From Wujia chipingensis (GTDB taxonomy: Bacteria > Bacillota > Clostridia > Lachnospirales > Lachnospiraceae): a stretch of DNA of 64,000 bases. The stretch spans positions 62,001-126,000 of the forward strand of contig NZ_CP060632.1 in NCBI RefSeq assembly GCF_014337155.1, written 5' to 3'. Of this stretch, positions 55,001 through 62,692 are shown in pieces. The notes beneath the pieces were generated by a model. That model ran no database searches. It worked only from the letters and a program-made list of their open reading frames with translations, and was not told where the DNA came from. The first letter of the stretch is position 1, and every line of letters starts with the position of its first letter. The position numbers were made by a program, and so were the translations under genes.

Positions 55001-55235
55001 GGTGATCTCCAAGATCCAGACGATGCGTAAGGATTCTGACTTCCAGGTAACAGACCGCATCAAGGTCTATGTAACCGGCAATGCGAAGATCGCAGAGGTT
55101 ATGGAGAAGAACGCAGATGAGATCAAGCGAGTCGTACTTGGCGATGCATTTGTGATGGATGCAGCGTGTGACAACTCAAAAGAGTGGAACATCAACGGCG
55201 AGAAAGTTACGATCGGCGTGGAAGTAAGTAAATAA
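52056..55235 (+). CDS. ileS: Isoleucyl-tRNA synthetase
   Basis: 1059 residues. Class I motifs HIGH (KPHIGHVLTR, about 49-58) and KMSKS (GQKMSKSKGN, about 608-617) are present; the editing domain lies between them (TTTPWTLPSN). The anticodon-binding region has MSNWYVRRCRERYW. The length and sequence fit the long eukaryotic-like IleS type 2 seen in many Clostridia, a type often linked to mupirocin tolerance. The ribosome site is AAAGGAAATATAGAAGT. Confidence 0.96.
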   Translation: MYEKVSTKLDFTSREEKVLKFWKENEIFEKSIEEKKDLPTYTFYDGPPTANGKPHIGHVLTRVIKDMIPRYQTMKGHKIIRKAGWDTHGLPVELEIEKELGIDGKEQIEAYGLDPFIRKCKESVWKYKGMWEEFSNKVGFWADMDNPYVTYHNTFIESEWWALKKIWDDGLLYKGFKIVPYCPRCGTPLSSHEVAQGYKTVKERSAVVRFKVIGEDAYFLAWTTTPWTLPSNVALCVNPDENYCKVKAADGYTYYMAEALLDKVLGGMAEKLVKEEKIAEGTPAYEILETYKGKELEGKEYEPLFECTKAYVAKLPQKGHYITCDSYVTMSDGTGIVHIAPAFGEDDANVGRKYDLPFVQFVDGKGDMTKETPYAGLFVKDADKPVLVDLEKAGLLFDAPKFEHEYPHCWRCDTPLIYYARDTWFIKMSAVKDRLVKNNNTVNWIPEGIGKGRFGAWLENVQDWGLSRNRYWGTPLNIWECSCGKRHAIGSIEELKSMSDNCPDDIELHRPYIDAVTIKCPDCGGEMKRVPEVIDCWFDSGAMPFAQWHYPFENQDIFEDNFPADFISEAVDQTRGWFYSLMAISTLLFDKAPYKNVIVLGHVQDKDGQKMSKSKGNAVDPMDALNKYGADAIRWYFYSNSAPWLPNRFHEDAVVEGQRKFMGTLWNTYAFYVLYANIDEFDPTKYTLEYDKLSVMDKWLLSKLNSMVKSVDDNLGNYRIPEATKALAEFVDDMSNWYVRRCRERYWAKDMPQDKINAYMTLYTALVTLCKAAAPMIPFLTEDIYQNLVRTVDKNAPESIHLCDFPEVNESMIDPELEASMDEVLKVVVFGRAARNTANIKSRQPIANMYIKAAKTLDDYFVDILRDELNVKNVEFKEDLSAFTAYSFKPQLRTVGPKYGKHLNAIKEYLANVDGNKAMSELKADGVIKFTADDTEIALAEEDLLIDVAKMDGYVTEGDNYVTVVIDTTLTPELIEEGYVREVISKIQTMRKDSDFQVTDRIKVYVTGNAKIAEVMEKNADEIKRVVLGDAFVMDAACDNSKEWNINGEKVTIGVEVSK

Positions 55236-55346
55236 AATAATAAGTAAAGTTCTGCAAATCAAACAGAGGATTTGCAAGCAAATTGTATAAAATTTTTTGT
55301 TAATTCACACATTCATGGGCAGATGTAACGAAAAATACATTTTTCA

Positions 55347-55375
55347 TTGTATCGTGTAATTATGTCTGCTACACT
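55347..55375 (+). promoter_or_regulatory. Promoter of glgP
   Basis: TTGTAT (55347-55352) and TACACT (55370-55375) with a 17-bp spacer. Upstream, 55236-55346 holds a hairpin GCAAATC/GATTTGC (55255-55276) and AT-rich DNA. Confidence 0.7.
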
Positions 55376-55381
55376 GAATGT

Positions 55382-55599
55382 GTTGGAATGGGGCTGGGAT
55401 GCCCTGAAATGACATGTCTGCGACGGGAGAGTATCGCGTAGAGAATTAGGATTGTATGCCGGATGATGGTGTGCTGCCGGATAAGCTACGATAACGGTAA
55501 TGAGAGGATTAGCAACGGGGATGATATGGACATGTTACGTAAGATAAGTGTGGGCATTTTCGGATGCACATACGCACATAAACAAGGAGGATTAATTCT
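55382..55599 (+). promoter_or_regulatory. Long untranslated leader of glgP
   Basis: About 218 nt lie between the predicted start point and the glgP ATG without an open frame. The sequence is GC-richer than other gaps and contains possible stems (GGGCTGGGATGCCC near 55392-55406, GCCGG/CCGG around 55460-55480). There is no intrinsic terminator in it. It fits no riboswitch class I can recognise. Confidence 0.4.
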
Positions 55600-58041
55600 A
55601 TGAAGAAGATGGCTGATTTCGATAAGGAAAGCTTCAAGAAGGACGTCATTAACAACGTCAAAAACCTTTTCCGTAAGACTATCGATGAAGCAACACAGGA
55701 ACAGGTATTTCAGGCAGTGTCCTACGCAGTGAAGGATCATATCATTGATCGCTGGATCGCTACGCAGAAGGCATACGAGGAGAAGAATGCAAAGACTGTT
55801 TACTACCTGTCTATGGAGTTCCTTATGGGCCGTGCACTTGGTAATAATATGATCAACCTCACATGCTATGAGCAGGTGAAGGAAGCATTGGCAGAGCTTG
55901 GCTTTGACTTGAATGTGATCGAGGATCAGGAGCCGGATGCAGCACTTGGTAATGGTGGTCTTGGCAGACTGGCTGCATGTTTCCTGGATTCCCTTGCTAC
56001 ATTGAACTACCCTGCATATGGTTGTGGTATCCGTTATCGTTACGGTATGTTCAAGCAGGCAATCGAGAATGGTTACCAGATCGAGAAGCCGGATAACTGG
56101 TTGAAGAACGGCAATCCATTTGAGGTAAAGCGTCCGGAGTATGAAGTAGAGGTTAAGTTCGGTGGCTATGTAGCGACAGAATGCAGAGAGGGAAAGAATT
56201 ACTTCGTACACAAGGATTATCAGGCAGTTCGTGCGATTCCATATGATCTTCCAATCATTGGATATGGCAATAATGTTGTAAATACACTCCGTATCTGGGA
56301 TGCAGAGCCGGTACAGGAGTTCAATCTTAATTCATTTGATAAGGGTGAGTATCAGAACGCAGTGGAGCAGGCAAACCTTGCCCGTAACATCGTTGAGGTA
56401 CTTTATCCAAACGATAACCATTATTCAGGTAAGGAGCTTCGCTTAAAGCAGCAGTACTTCTTCGTATCCGCTTCTGTACAGAGAGCAATCCTGAAGTTCA
56501 AGGAGAACAACGCAGATATCCATGATCTTCCAAACAAGGTTACATTCCAGCTGAACGATACACATCCAACTGTAACAGTAGCAGAGCTTATGAGAATCCT
56601 TGTTGATGAGGAGAATCTTGAGTGGGATGATGCTTGGGATATCACTTGCAGAACATGCGCATATACAAACCATACAATCATGGCTGAGGCACTTGAGAAG
56701 TGGCCAATCGACCTCTTCCAGAAGCTTCTTCCTAGAGTATATCAGATCGTAGATGAGATCAACCGTAGATTCGTTCTTAAGATTGAAGATATGTATCCGG
56801 GCAACCAGGATAAGGTTCGCAGCATGGCTATCCTCTATGATGGTCAGGTTAAGATGGCTCACCTTGCTATCGCCGGATCTTACTCCGTAAACGGTGTTGC
56901 TAAACTTCATACAGAAATCTTGAAGAAGCGTGAGCTTCGTGATTTCTACGAGATGCGTCCGGAGCAGTTCAACAACAAGACAAACGGTATTACACAGAGA
57001 AGATTCCTTCTCCATGCAAACCCATTGCTTGCTGACTGGGCTACAAAGAAGGTCGGCGACGGCTGGATCACAGATCTTCCGGTACTTGAAGGTCTGAAGA
57101 AGTACGCAACAGACAAGAAGGCTCAGAAGGAGTTCATGGACATTAAGTACAAGAACAAGGTTCGTCTGGCTGAGTACATCAAGGAACACAATGGTATCGA
57201 TGTAGATCCGAACTCTATCTTCGATGTTCAGGTTAAGAGACTTCATGAGTACAAGAGACAGCAGCTTAACATCCTTCATGTTATGCATCTGTACAATGAG
57301 TTGAAGGCAAATCCGGATATGGATTTTGAGCCGACAACATTTATCTTCGGTGCAAAGGCAGCAGCTGGTTACAAGACAGCAAAGCTTACAATTAAGCTGA
57401 TTAACTCTGTAGCAGACGTGATCAACAATGATAAGTCTATCAAGGGCAAGATCAAGGTTGTATTCATCGAGAACTACCGTGTATCAAACGCAGAGATCAT
57501 CTTCGCAGCAGCAGATGTATCGGAGCAGATCTCAACAGCTTCCCGTGAGGCTTCCGGTACAGGTAACATGAAGTTCATGTTGAACGGTGCTGTTACACTT
57601 GGTACGATGGATGGTGCAAACGTAGAGATCGTAGAGGAAGTTGGTAAGGAGAACGCATTTATCTTTGGACTTTCAGCTGAGGAAGTAATGAAGTATGAGA
57701 AGGATGGCGGTTACTATCCAATGGACATCTACAATTCAAATCCAAAGGTTAAGAAGGTTCTTGACCAGCTGGTAGATGGAACTTACTCAAATGGCGATAA
57801 GGAATTGTTCCGTGACTTATATGATTCTCTTGTAATGAAGGACGTATACTTCACATTGAAGGATTTCGATTCTTATGCAGATGCACAGAAGCGTGTAAAC
57901 AAGGCTTACAAGGATAAGGCTAACTGGGCTAAGATGGTTATGCTCAACACTGCTTGTGCAGGTAAGTTCTCTTCTGATAGAACAATCGAAGAGTATGCAC
58001 AGGAGATCTGGAAGCTTGAGAAAGTAGAAGTTACATTGTAA
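55600..58041 (+). CDS. glgP: Glycogen/alpha-glucan phosphorylase
   Basis: 813 residues. It releases glucose-1-phosphate from glycogen or maltodextrin. It has YYLSMEFLMGRALGNNM near 65, GNGGLGRLAACFLDSLATL, QLNDTHPT, VKRLHEYKRQQLNILH and the PLP-Lys motif EASGTGNMKFMLNGA (about 655-670). The ribosome site is ACAAGGAGGATTAATTCT. Codons are strongly biased towards a highly expressed set. Confidence 0.97.
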   Translation: MKKMADFDKESFKKDVINNVKNLFRKTIDEATQEQVFQAVSYAVKDHIIDRWIATQKAYEEKNAKTVYYLSMEFLMGRALGNNMINLTCYEQVKEALAELGFDLNVIEDQEPDAALGNGGLGRLAACFLDSLATLNYPAYGCGIRYRYGMFKQAIENGYQIEKPDNWLKNGNPFEVKRPEYEVEVKFGGYVATECREGKNYFVHKDYQAVRAIPYDLPIIGYGNNVVNTLRIWDAEPVQEFNLNSFDKGEYQNAVEQANLARNIVEVLYPNDNHYSGKELRLKQQYFFVSASVQRAILKFKENNADIHDLPNKVTFQLNDTHPTVTVAELMRILVDEENLEWDDAWDITCRTCAYTNHTIMAEALEKWPIDLFQKLLPRVYQIVDEINRRFVLKIEDMYPGNQDKVRSMAILYDGQVKMAHLAIAGSYSVNGVAKLHTEILKKRELRDFYEMRPEQFNNKTNGITQRRFLLHANPLLADWATKKVGDGWITDLPVLEGLKKYATDKKAQKEFMDIKYKNKVRLAEYIKEHNGIDVDPNSIFDVQVKRLHEYKRQQLNILHVMHLYNELKANPDMDFEPTTFIFGAKAAAGYKTAKLTIKLINSVADVINNDKSIKGKIKVVFIENYRVSNAEIIFAAADVSEQISTASREASGTGNMKFMLNGAVTLGTMDGANVEIVEEVGKENAFIFGLSAEEVMKYEKDGGYYPMDIYNSNPKVKKVLDQLVDGTYSNGDKELFRDLYDSLVMKDVYFTLKDFDSYADAQKRVNKAYKDKANWAKMVMLNTACAGKFSSDRTIEEYAQEIWKLEKVEVTL

Positions 58042-58097
58042 TTTTATAGATAGGAATATATGAGCGGCTGTGCGTGCACATGCCGGTTATATGGGAG

Positions 58098-58128
58098 AAG
58101 GCTGTCACTGTTTGGTGGCAGCCTTTTT
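58098..58128 (+). terminator. Terminator of glgP
   Basis: AAGGCTGTCAC and GTGGCAGCCTT form an 11-bp stem (one GU) with loop TGTTTG, then TTTTTT. Confidence 0.93.
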
Positions 58129-58136
58129 TGGAGTAA

Positions 58137-58572
58137 AGCAAGCTGGATTAGGTAGAAAATAGTAGAATGGAGGGAATTCCCCCATTTATGCGGTGCATTT
58201 GACGACCGCTAATCAGAGCAAGATGCGCAGAGCGCATCTTGTCTCTGTGGATATTGGGGCAGGTTGGGTAGAAAATGGCAGGACGGGAGAAAATCCCCAA
58301 CCGGAAGGTAAAGAGAAGCAAGCAGGTTGGGTAGAAAGTGGCAGAGCGGGAGAAAATCCCCAACCGGAAGGTAAAGAGAAGCAAGCAGGTTGGGTAGAAA
58401 GTGGCAGAGCGGGAGAAAATCCCCAACCGGAAGGTAAAGAGAAGCAAGCAGGTTGGGTAGAAAATGGCAGAGCGGGAGAAAATCCCCAACCGGAAGCTAC
58501 AGAGAAGCAAGCAGGTTGGGTAGAAAGTGGTAGAGCGAGAGAAACTCCCCAACCGGAAGCTACGAGAAGTAG
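58137..58572. repeat. 63-bp hairpin tandem repeats, array 1
   Basis: Five units start at 58261, 58324, 58387, 58450 and 58513 (period exactly 63), and a diverged unit lies at 58137-58190. Each unit begins GGTTGGGTAGAAA and has AAATCCCCAACC about 40 bases on, so each can fold with arms GGTTGGG/CCCAACC. Because 63 is a multiple of three and there are no stops, both strands show open frames (129 and 159 codons); neither has a believable start or ribosome site. A perfect palindrome AAGATGCGC/GCGCATCTT lies at 58221-58241. Confidence 0.88.
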
Positions 58573-59330
58573 TGCTCGATGATATGTAGGACAAGTTCAG
58601 AATCAAGTGGCGTTTGAAGCGACTCATATGTAAGAATCAAATTGCCGTCAGGATAGATATTGTTCCGGCAATAACGTCGGATTTTCGTTAAGGCATTGTC
58701 GAGATAGTCTTCCTCCCCCATCATTCCTAAGTGCTCCCAATAATATATTTTCTTTGTGACAGGATGTCGGATCGTGAAGTCCGGATAGACAGTATGAGAT
58801 CCAAGTTGCAAACATGCTTCATATCGAAAAGGAATTTGCTTTGAAAATAGGGCATTGGCAATAAGAACTTCTGATTTGGAACGTACCAGAATCCCCGCAT
58901 AAGTATTATGAATTAATTTTTCTGGATAGTTATTGGATCTTTGATAGTCGGTTGTTGACCATGAAACTTCATCATTGAAAACTGCTGAAAGTAGAAGATT
59001 GTGATAGGAAGAATCTGGAGATAGAAGTTTGTCAATTCTTCGTGTGTGTGGTGGTGCAATTTTCAAGCATTTTTTTAGAAATGTAATTTCATCCAAATCA
59101 TCTTTTAGACGGGCGAGATAGTATTTTTTCTGCATTAATTTATTGGCTAATTTCTCTTGTGAGCGTGGCAGATAGTTTCGTTTCCCTTCAGATATTAAGT
59201 ACCATCGAATGTATTGTTTGTCGCGTTCACAAGATATGTTTTCCTCTGGTAGATTCTTTAGCTTTTGCTGTATCCAGTGTACTTCAGCTAATAAATGTTC
59301 GAGTTCCTTTTGCATTTTTTGTACGTCCAT
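58560..59330 (-). CDS. Predicted PD-(D/E)XK nuclease-like protein
   Basis: 256 residues. The N-terminal 90 residues are a charged coiled coil. The C-terminal domain has SKSEVLIANAL (Glu154), VYPDFTI (Asp184) and YYWEHLGM (Glu199), spaced as in PD-(D/E)XK nucleases with the catalytic Glu before a His. The ribosome site ACGGAGGTTTTT precedes the ATG. Similar proteins are common as single genes in Lachnospiraceae genomes. No modification or helicase partner is adjacent. The 3' end runs into repeat array 1. Confidence 0.7.
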   Translation of the reverse strand: MDVQKMQKELEHLLAEVHWIQQKLKNLPEENISCERDKQYIRWYLISEGKRNYLPRSQEKLANKLMQKKYYLARLKDDLDEITFLKKCLKIAPPHTRRIDKLLSPDSSYHNLLLSAVFNDEVSWSTTDYQRSNNYPEKLIHNTYAGILVRSKSEVLIANALFSKQIPFRYEACLQLGSHTVYPDFTIRHPVTKKIYYWEHLGMMGEEDYLDNALTKIRRYCRNNIYPDGNLILTYESLQTPLDSELVLHIIEHYFS

Positions 59331-59932
59331 AAAAACCTCCGTTGTTAAATAAAATAATTATAGTTTTTGAAATTGACTAGGAACATGACAGGAAACTGAT
59401 AGAAAATGTCCCTAGTCAGAAAGAAAAATATGGGACCGGGGGAAGTAGAATCCGGGTCAGAAAAAGTGTTATGACATGACATAGTTTGATACAATTATGC
59501 CTGTTTCGTTATAATGTTCATTATGTAATAAAATAATGGGTAAAAATAAGAACATGTAGATAAATTCACTTTAGAAATTAAATGAATTAACCATATAGAC
59601 AATAGCATGGATTATGATTGCTTGTAAAGAACTTTTTGAGTAAAAAATGCAAGTTTAGGAGATTTGCACAAATTCAAGTGGGAATATGCTGGGGGAAAAT
59701 GGAGAAAATATAAGATTTGCACTAAACGAAGAACGAGTGATGAGGTTGCAACAGAGAAAAATCAAAAATATGTGATGAAGTTACAATATAGTAAATCCCA
59801 AAAGTATGTGACAGAGTAGTGGTAAAGTAAACCAAAAGGGAAAAAGCTCCAAATTGTAAGGAGTTTAATTAGGTTTATTAAAGTAGGTAATCTGTCAGAA
59901 ACAAACTTAATTCCTTAAAATGGAACGCTCAA
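59331..59932. other. 600-bp gap with hairpins and degenerate short repeats
   Basis: No gene is seen. TGACTAGGAACAT and ATGTCCCTAGTCA form a hairpin (59373-59417). GACCGGGGGAAGTAGAATCCGGGTC (59453-59478 region) looks like a shortened array unit. Around 59730-59840 three imperfect copies of about 35 bp follow each other, each with TGTGATGAAGTTAC-like and AAATCMAAAA-like parts. It is AT-rich and looks like decayed repeat DNA. A promoter for the nuclease gene may lie near 59345-59375. Confidence 0.5.
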
Positions 59933-60874
59933 TTATTCGGATAGAATTGGTTTCATGGACGCCGACATCATGCAATATCCAGATATATTACAATCGTATA
60001 ACATGGAAACATTTGCATCTGAAATTCCACCGATGGCGTACACTGGAATAGAAACAGCATTGCAGATTGACTTCAGCCAGTCAATACCTCTTCCCGGAAG
60101 CCCTTTTTTACAATCCGTTGTAAAGATATGTCCGGCGGTGATGTAATCTGCACCATGTGATTCTGCAAAGACTGCGTCCTCTACACTGTGGATAGAGGTT
60201 CCGATCCATTTGATGTGCGGATATTTTCTTCGGAAGCCGTCAGAAGATGTTGTTGCGGATGTAGTATTCTCATGGGACAGACCATTATCTGAAGTTATAA
60301 CAGAGGTACCATGAGTCAGATCGTTATTTGAAGTTATAACAGAGGTACCAGAAGCATCAGAAGCCAGGACAGAACTATTAGATAGGGAATTCTGAAAATT
60401 ATTTTGTCCTGAATTGCCTGATTGACAAAGTAAATTCGTAAACATGGAAAATGGCAGATGCAGATCTGTACCAAATTCTTCGGCAACCGCTGGAAAATTG
60501 TGTACAATGATGCGGGAGGACATTATGTTGAATCCATCGGAGCATATTGATTTTGTGAGGGTAGAATTATCTGATCTTGAGTTAATGGTGAGCGGATTCT
60601 TTGGAGATGTACAGTTATTGGAGGTCAAGTTAGTTGCGGAGCGATAGGAATGTTGGGCAGAGAAAATATCAGCGATAAATTCATGATATTCCTCTACGCT
60701 TAGATCCTTTTCACGAACTAGAATTTTATCGTAAGAATTATTGTTTAGAAGCACACGAATCTGGCGGGATAAGCAAGTGAGCGGTGTGTCCTCTGCACTT
60801 GCTAAGCCTGCCTGTTTGTATAATTCATAACATATAGTCCGGTTTGTTACTGCGATTCGTGTCTGTGTCATCAT
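59933..60874 (-). CDS. TenI/ThiE-like protein with two Ser/Asn/Thr-rich insertions
   Basis: 313 residues from the ATG at 60874 (AAAGGATTACAGAAT upstream). Core strands fit the thiamine phosphate synthase/TenI barrel: IGTSIHSVEDAVFAESHGADYITAGHIF and GLPGRGIDWLKSI, then IPVYAIGGISDANVS. The family is normally about 200 residues. Extra segments at about 73-117 and 151-214 are low in complexity (Ser, Asn, Thr) and the second has a 13-residue duplication. The GVHLGQ motif of true ThiE is absent, so TenI (thiazole tautomerase) is more likely. It is downstream of thiG and thiH. Confidence 0.78.
   Translation of the reverse strand: MMTQTRIAVTNRTICYELYKQAGLASAEDTPLTCLSRQIRVLLNNNSYDKILVREKDLSVEEYHEFIADIFSAQHSYRSATNLTSNNCTSPKNPLTINSRSDNSTLTKSICSDGFNIMSSRIIVHNFPAVAEEFGTDLHLPFSMFTNLLCQSGNSGQNNFQNSLSNSSVLASDASGTSVITSNNDLTHGTSVITSDNGLSHENTTSATTSSDGFRRKYPHIKWIGTSIHSVEDAVFAESHGADYITAGHIFTTDCKKGLPGRGIDWLKSICNAVSIPVYAIGGISDANVSMLYDCNISGYCMMSASMKPILSE
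60272..60349 (-). repeat. 39-bp in-frame duplication in the TenI/ThiE-like gene
   Basis: Two copies of 39 bp code GTSVITSNNDLTH and GTSVITSDNGLSH. They lie in the second low-complexity insertion. Confidence 0.85.
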
Positions 60875-60950
60875 ATTCTGTAATCCTTTCGAAAATATCA
60901 TTTGATAATTGTAAATATTCCCTAGTCTTGATATGTCCGCTATGGCGTAG

Positions 60951-61200
60951 GTTGGGGGGGGAGAAATTCATATTATAGGAAAAGTCCCCCAACAAGTAGG
61001 CGATTAAGCCATGGCAAATTGGGTAAAAAATTGAATAGTGCAAAAACCCCCCAATAAATAGGTAATTAGACTATAGCAAGTTGGGGAGAAAAACCGTATT
61101 GTAGGAAATCTCCCCAACAAGTAGACAATTAAATTAAGGAAACTTGGGTAAAAAATCTAAATAGCTAAAATTTCCCCAACCAATAACTAATAAAGCCATG
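60951..61200. repeat. About 63-bp hairpin tandem repeats, array 2
   Basis: Units start at 60951, 61018, 61080 and 61143 (lengths about 67, 62, 63, 58). Each has [G/A]TTGGG near its start and CCCCAA about 35-40 bases later, so each folds into a hairpin with GTTGGGG/CCCCAAC-type arms (perfect in unit 3). The period and core match array 1 at 58.2 kb, while the other bases are AT-rich and diverged. It fills the thiH to tenI/thiE gap. Confidence 0.8.
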
Positions 61201-61232
61201 ATGCTACCAGTCTAAATTAGAATACCCAAAAC

Positions 61233-62678
61233 CTAATTATGATACTCCTCCGTGTACAAGTAGTCGTTCAATACCGGCTGCATGCCCTGGGCGCGGATGG
61301 CATCGTAGATTTCCTCGAAGCTACGGTTGTCAGCAATCTCGAACTGCTCATCACCGGCATCTGCAGCATCAACCTGTGAACCGTCATTTACGCATGCGTG
61401 AGCAGCATCAGCCTGTGAACCGTCATTTACGCATGCGCGAGCAGCATCAGCCGGTGAACCGTTATTTGCGCATGCCAGACCGTCGTCTGTCTGTGCGCTA
61501 TTATTCACACTTTTCTGGACAGAATCTATCTTTGTTACTTCGTGTGCTTCGTATTTCTCCTTGTGGTCACCGATACCGGTCGATACGCCTGCGGAAATCT
61601 TAGTTGCGGCGATGCGGATGATGCCATCGCGGAAACGCGCTTCCTCGCGGGAAGAAACCGTGATTGCTGCAAATGGAAGGAACAACCGGTAAGCACATAA
61701 TATCTGGCAGAGGACATTTTCATGGACATCCTTTGGATTGATCTTGTCGTTGTTGATGATCGGGCGCAGACGCGGACAGGAAATAGACATTTCTGCATGC
61801 GGGTATTTTCGCTGTAAATAATAGACGTGCAGGGCTGTCGCAAGTGCATCTGTGTGGTAGTCATCAAGTCCGAGCAACGCGGAGAATCCGACACCGCGCA
61901 TGCCACCGCGAAGCGCGCGTTCCTGCGCGTCAAAACGGTATGGCCATACACGCTTGTGTCCCATCAGATGAAGCGTCTCATACTTGTCTGGGTTGTAAGT
62001 CTCCTGGAAGACAGTGATGTAGTCGGCACCGCACTCATGCAGATAGTGGTATTCGTCAGTATTGACCGGGTAGATCTCCAGACCGATATTCCGGAAATAT
62101 TTCCGCGCCAGCTTGCACGCTTCGCCGATGTATTTCACGTCACTTACGGCGCGGCTCTCGCCGGTCAGCATCAGTATTTCCTCAATGCCGGAATCTGCGA
62201 TGACCTTCATCTCTGCTTCCATTTCTGCTTCGGTAAGCTTCTTTCTGTGAATGTGGTTGTAGCAGTTGAAACCGCAGTATACACAGTAATTCTCGCAATA
62301 GTTTGCAATGTATAGCGGGGTGAAAATGTATACACAGTCGCCGAAATGTGCCAACCGCTCCTTCTGTGCCAGAGCAGCCATTTCCTCCAAATGTGGAAGT
62401 GCGGCAGGGGATAAAAGTGCTTTGAAATCTTCAATGCCACAGTGTCCCTGCTTCGCATTTGCAAGGGCTGTGCGGACATCCGCATCAGTGTAAGCGTTGT
62501 AATCATAGGACTGCATGGCTGCGCGCACCTTGTCCTTGATATCAGAATCCAGCACTTCCATGCCGTCCATATATTCCATATGGTTGGTACGGGATGCCGG
62601 GTTTTCCTCCAAGTCCTTCTTGCGCTTCTGCGCTTCCGGGGAGAGGTAGGAATTATCTATTGTATATTCTTGTTCCAT
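61233..62678 (-). CDS. thiH: Radical SAM 2-iminoacetate synthase ThiH with repeat insertion
   Basis: 481 residues. The radical SAM motif CENYCVYC uses Cys128, Cys132 and Cys135; NYCENYCVYCGFNC and EEILMLTGESRAVSD are typical ThiH/HydG-type sequence. It cleaves tyrosine to dehydroglycine for the thiazole ring. Residues about 375-443, near the C-terminus, are an inserted low-complexity segment with three 13-residue repeats; the normal tail (SFEEIYDAIRAQGMQPVLNDYLY) resumes after it. The start has AGGAGGAAAATAACGA, 14 bp behind thiG. Confidence 0.93.
   Translation of the reverse strand: MEQEYTIDNSYLSPEAQKRKKDLEENPASRTNHMEYMDGMEVLDSDIKDKVRAAMQSYDYNAYTDADVRTALANAKQGHCGIEDFKALLSPAALPHLEEMAALAQKERLAHFGDCVYIFTPLYIANYCENYCVYCGFNCYNHIHRKKLTEAEMEAEMKVIADSGIEEILMLTGESRAVSDVKYIGEACKLARKYFRNIGLEIYPVNTDEYHYLHECGADYITVFQETYNPDKYETLHLMGHKRVWPYRFDAQERALRGGMRGVGFSALLGLDDYHTDALATALHVYYLQRKYPHAEMSISCPRLRPIINNDKINPKDVHENVLCQILCAYRLFLPFAAITVSSREEARFRDGIIRIAATKISAGVSTGIGDHKEKYEAHEVTKIDSVQKSVNNSAQTDDGLACANNGSPADAARACVNDGSQADAAHACVNDGSQVDAADAGDEQFEIADNRSFEEIYDAIRAQGMQPVLNDYLYTEEYHN
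61362..61478 (-). repeat. 39-bp in-frame tandem repeats in thiH
   Basis: Three 39-bp units code LACANNGSPADAA, RACVNDGSQADAA and HACVNDGSQVDAA (residues 401-439). A fourth, diverged start (DAGDEQ) follows. The last two units are nearly identical in DNA. Confidence 0.88.
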
Positions 62679-62692
62679 TCGTTATTTTCCTC

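Noticed and set aside
55382..55599. Glycine or other known riboswitch before glgP
   Set aside because: A GGGAGAG string occurs but the remaining aptamer core does not, and no terminator or masked start is seen.
58261..58572. CRISPR array
   Set aside because: The unit is one continuous 63-bp tandem repeat with no variable spacers, and there are no cas genes.
58148..58627. Repeat protein genes on either strand of array 1
   Set aside because: Both frames are open only because the unit is 63 bp without stops. Starts lack ribosome sites and one frame overlaps the nuclease gene.
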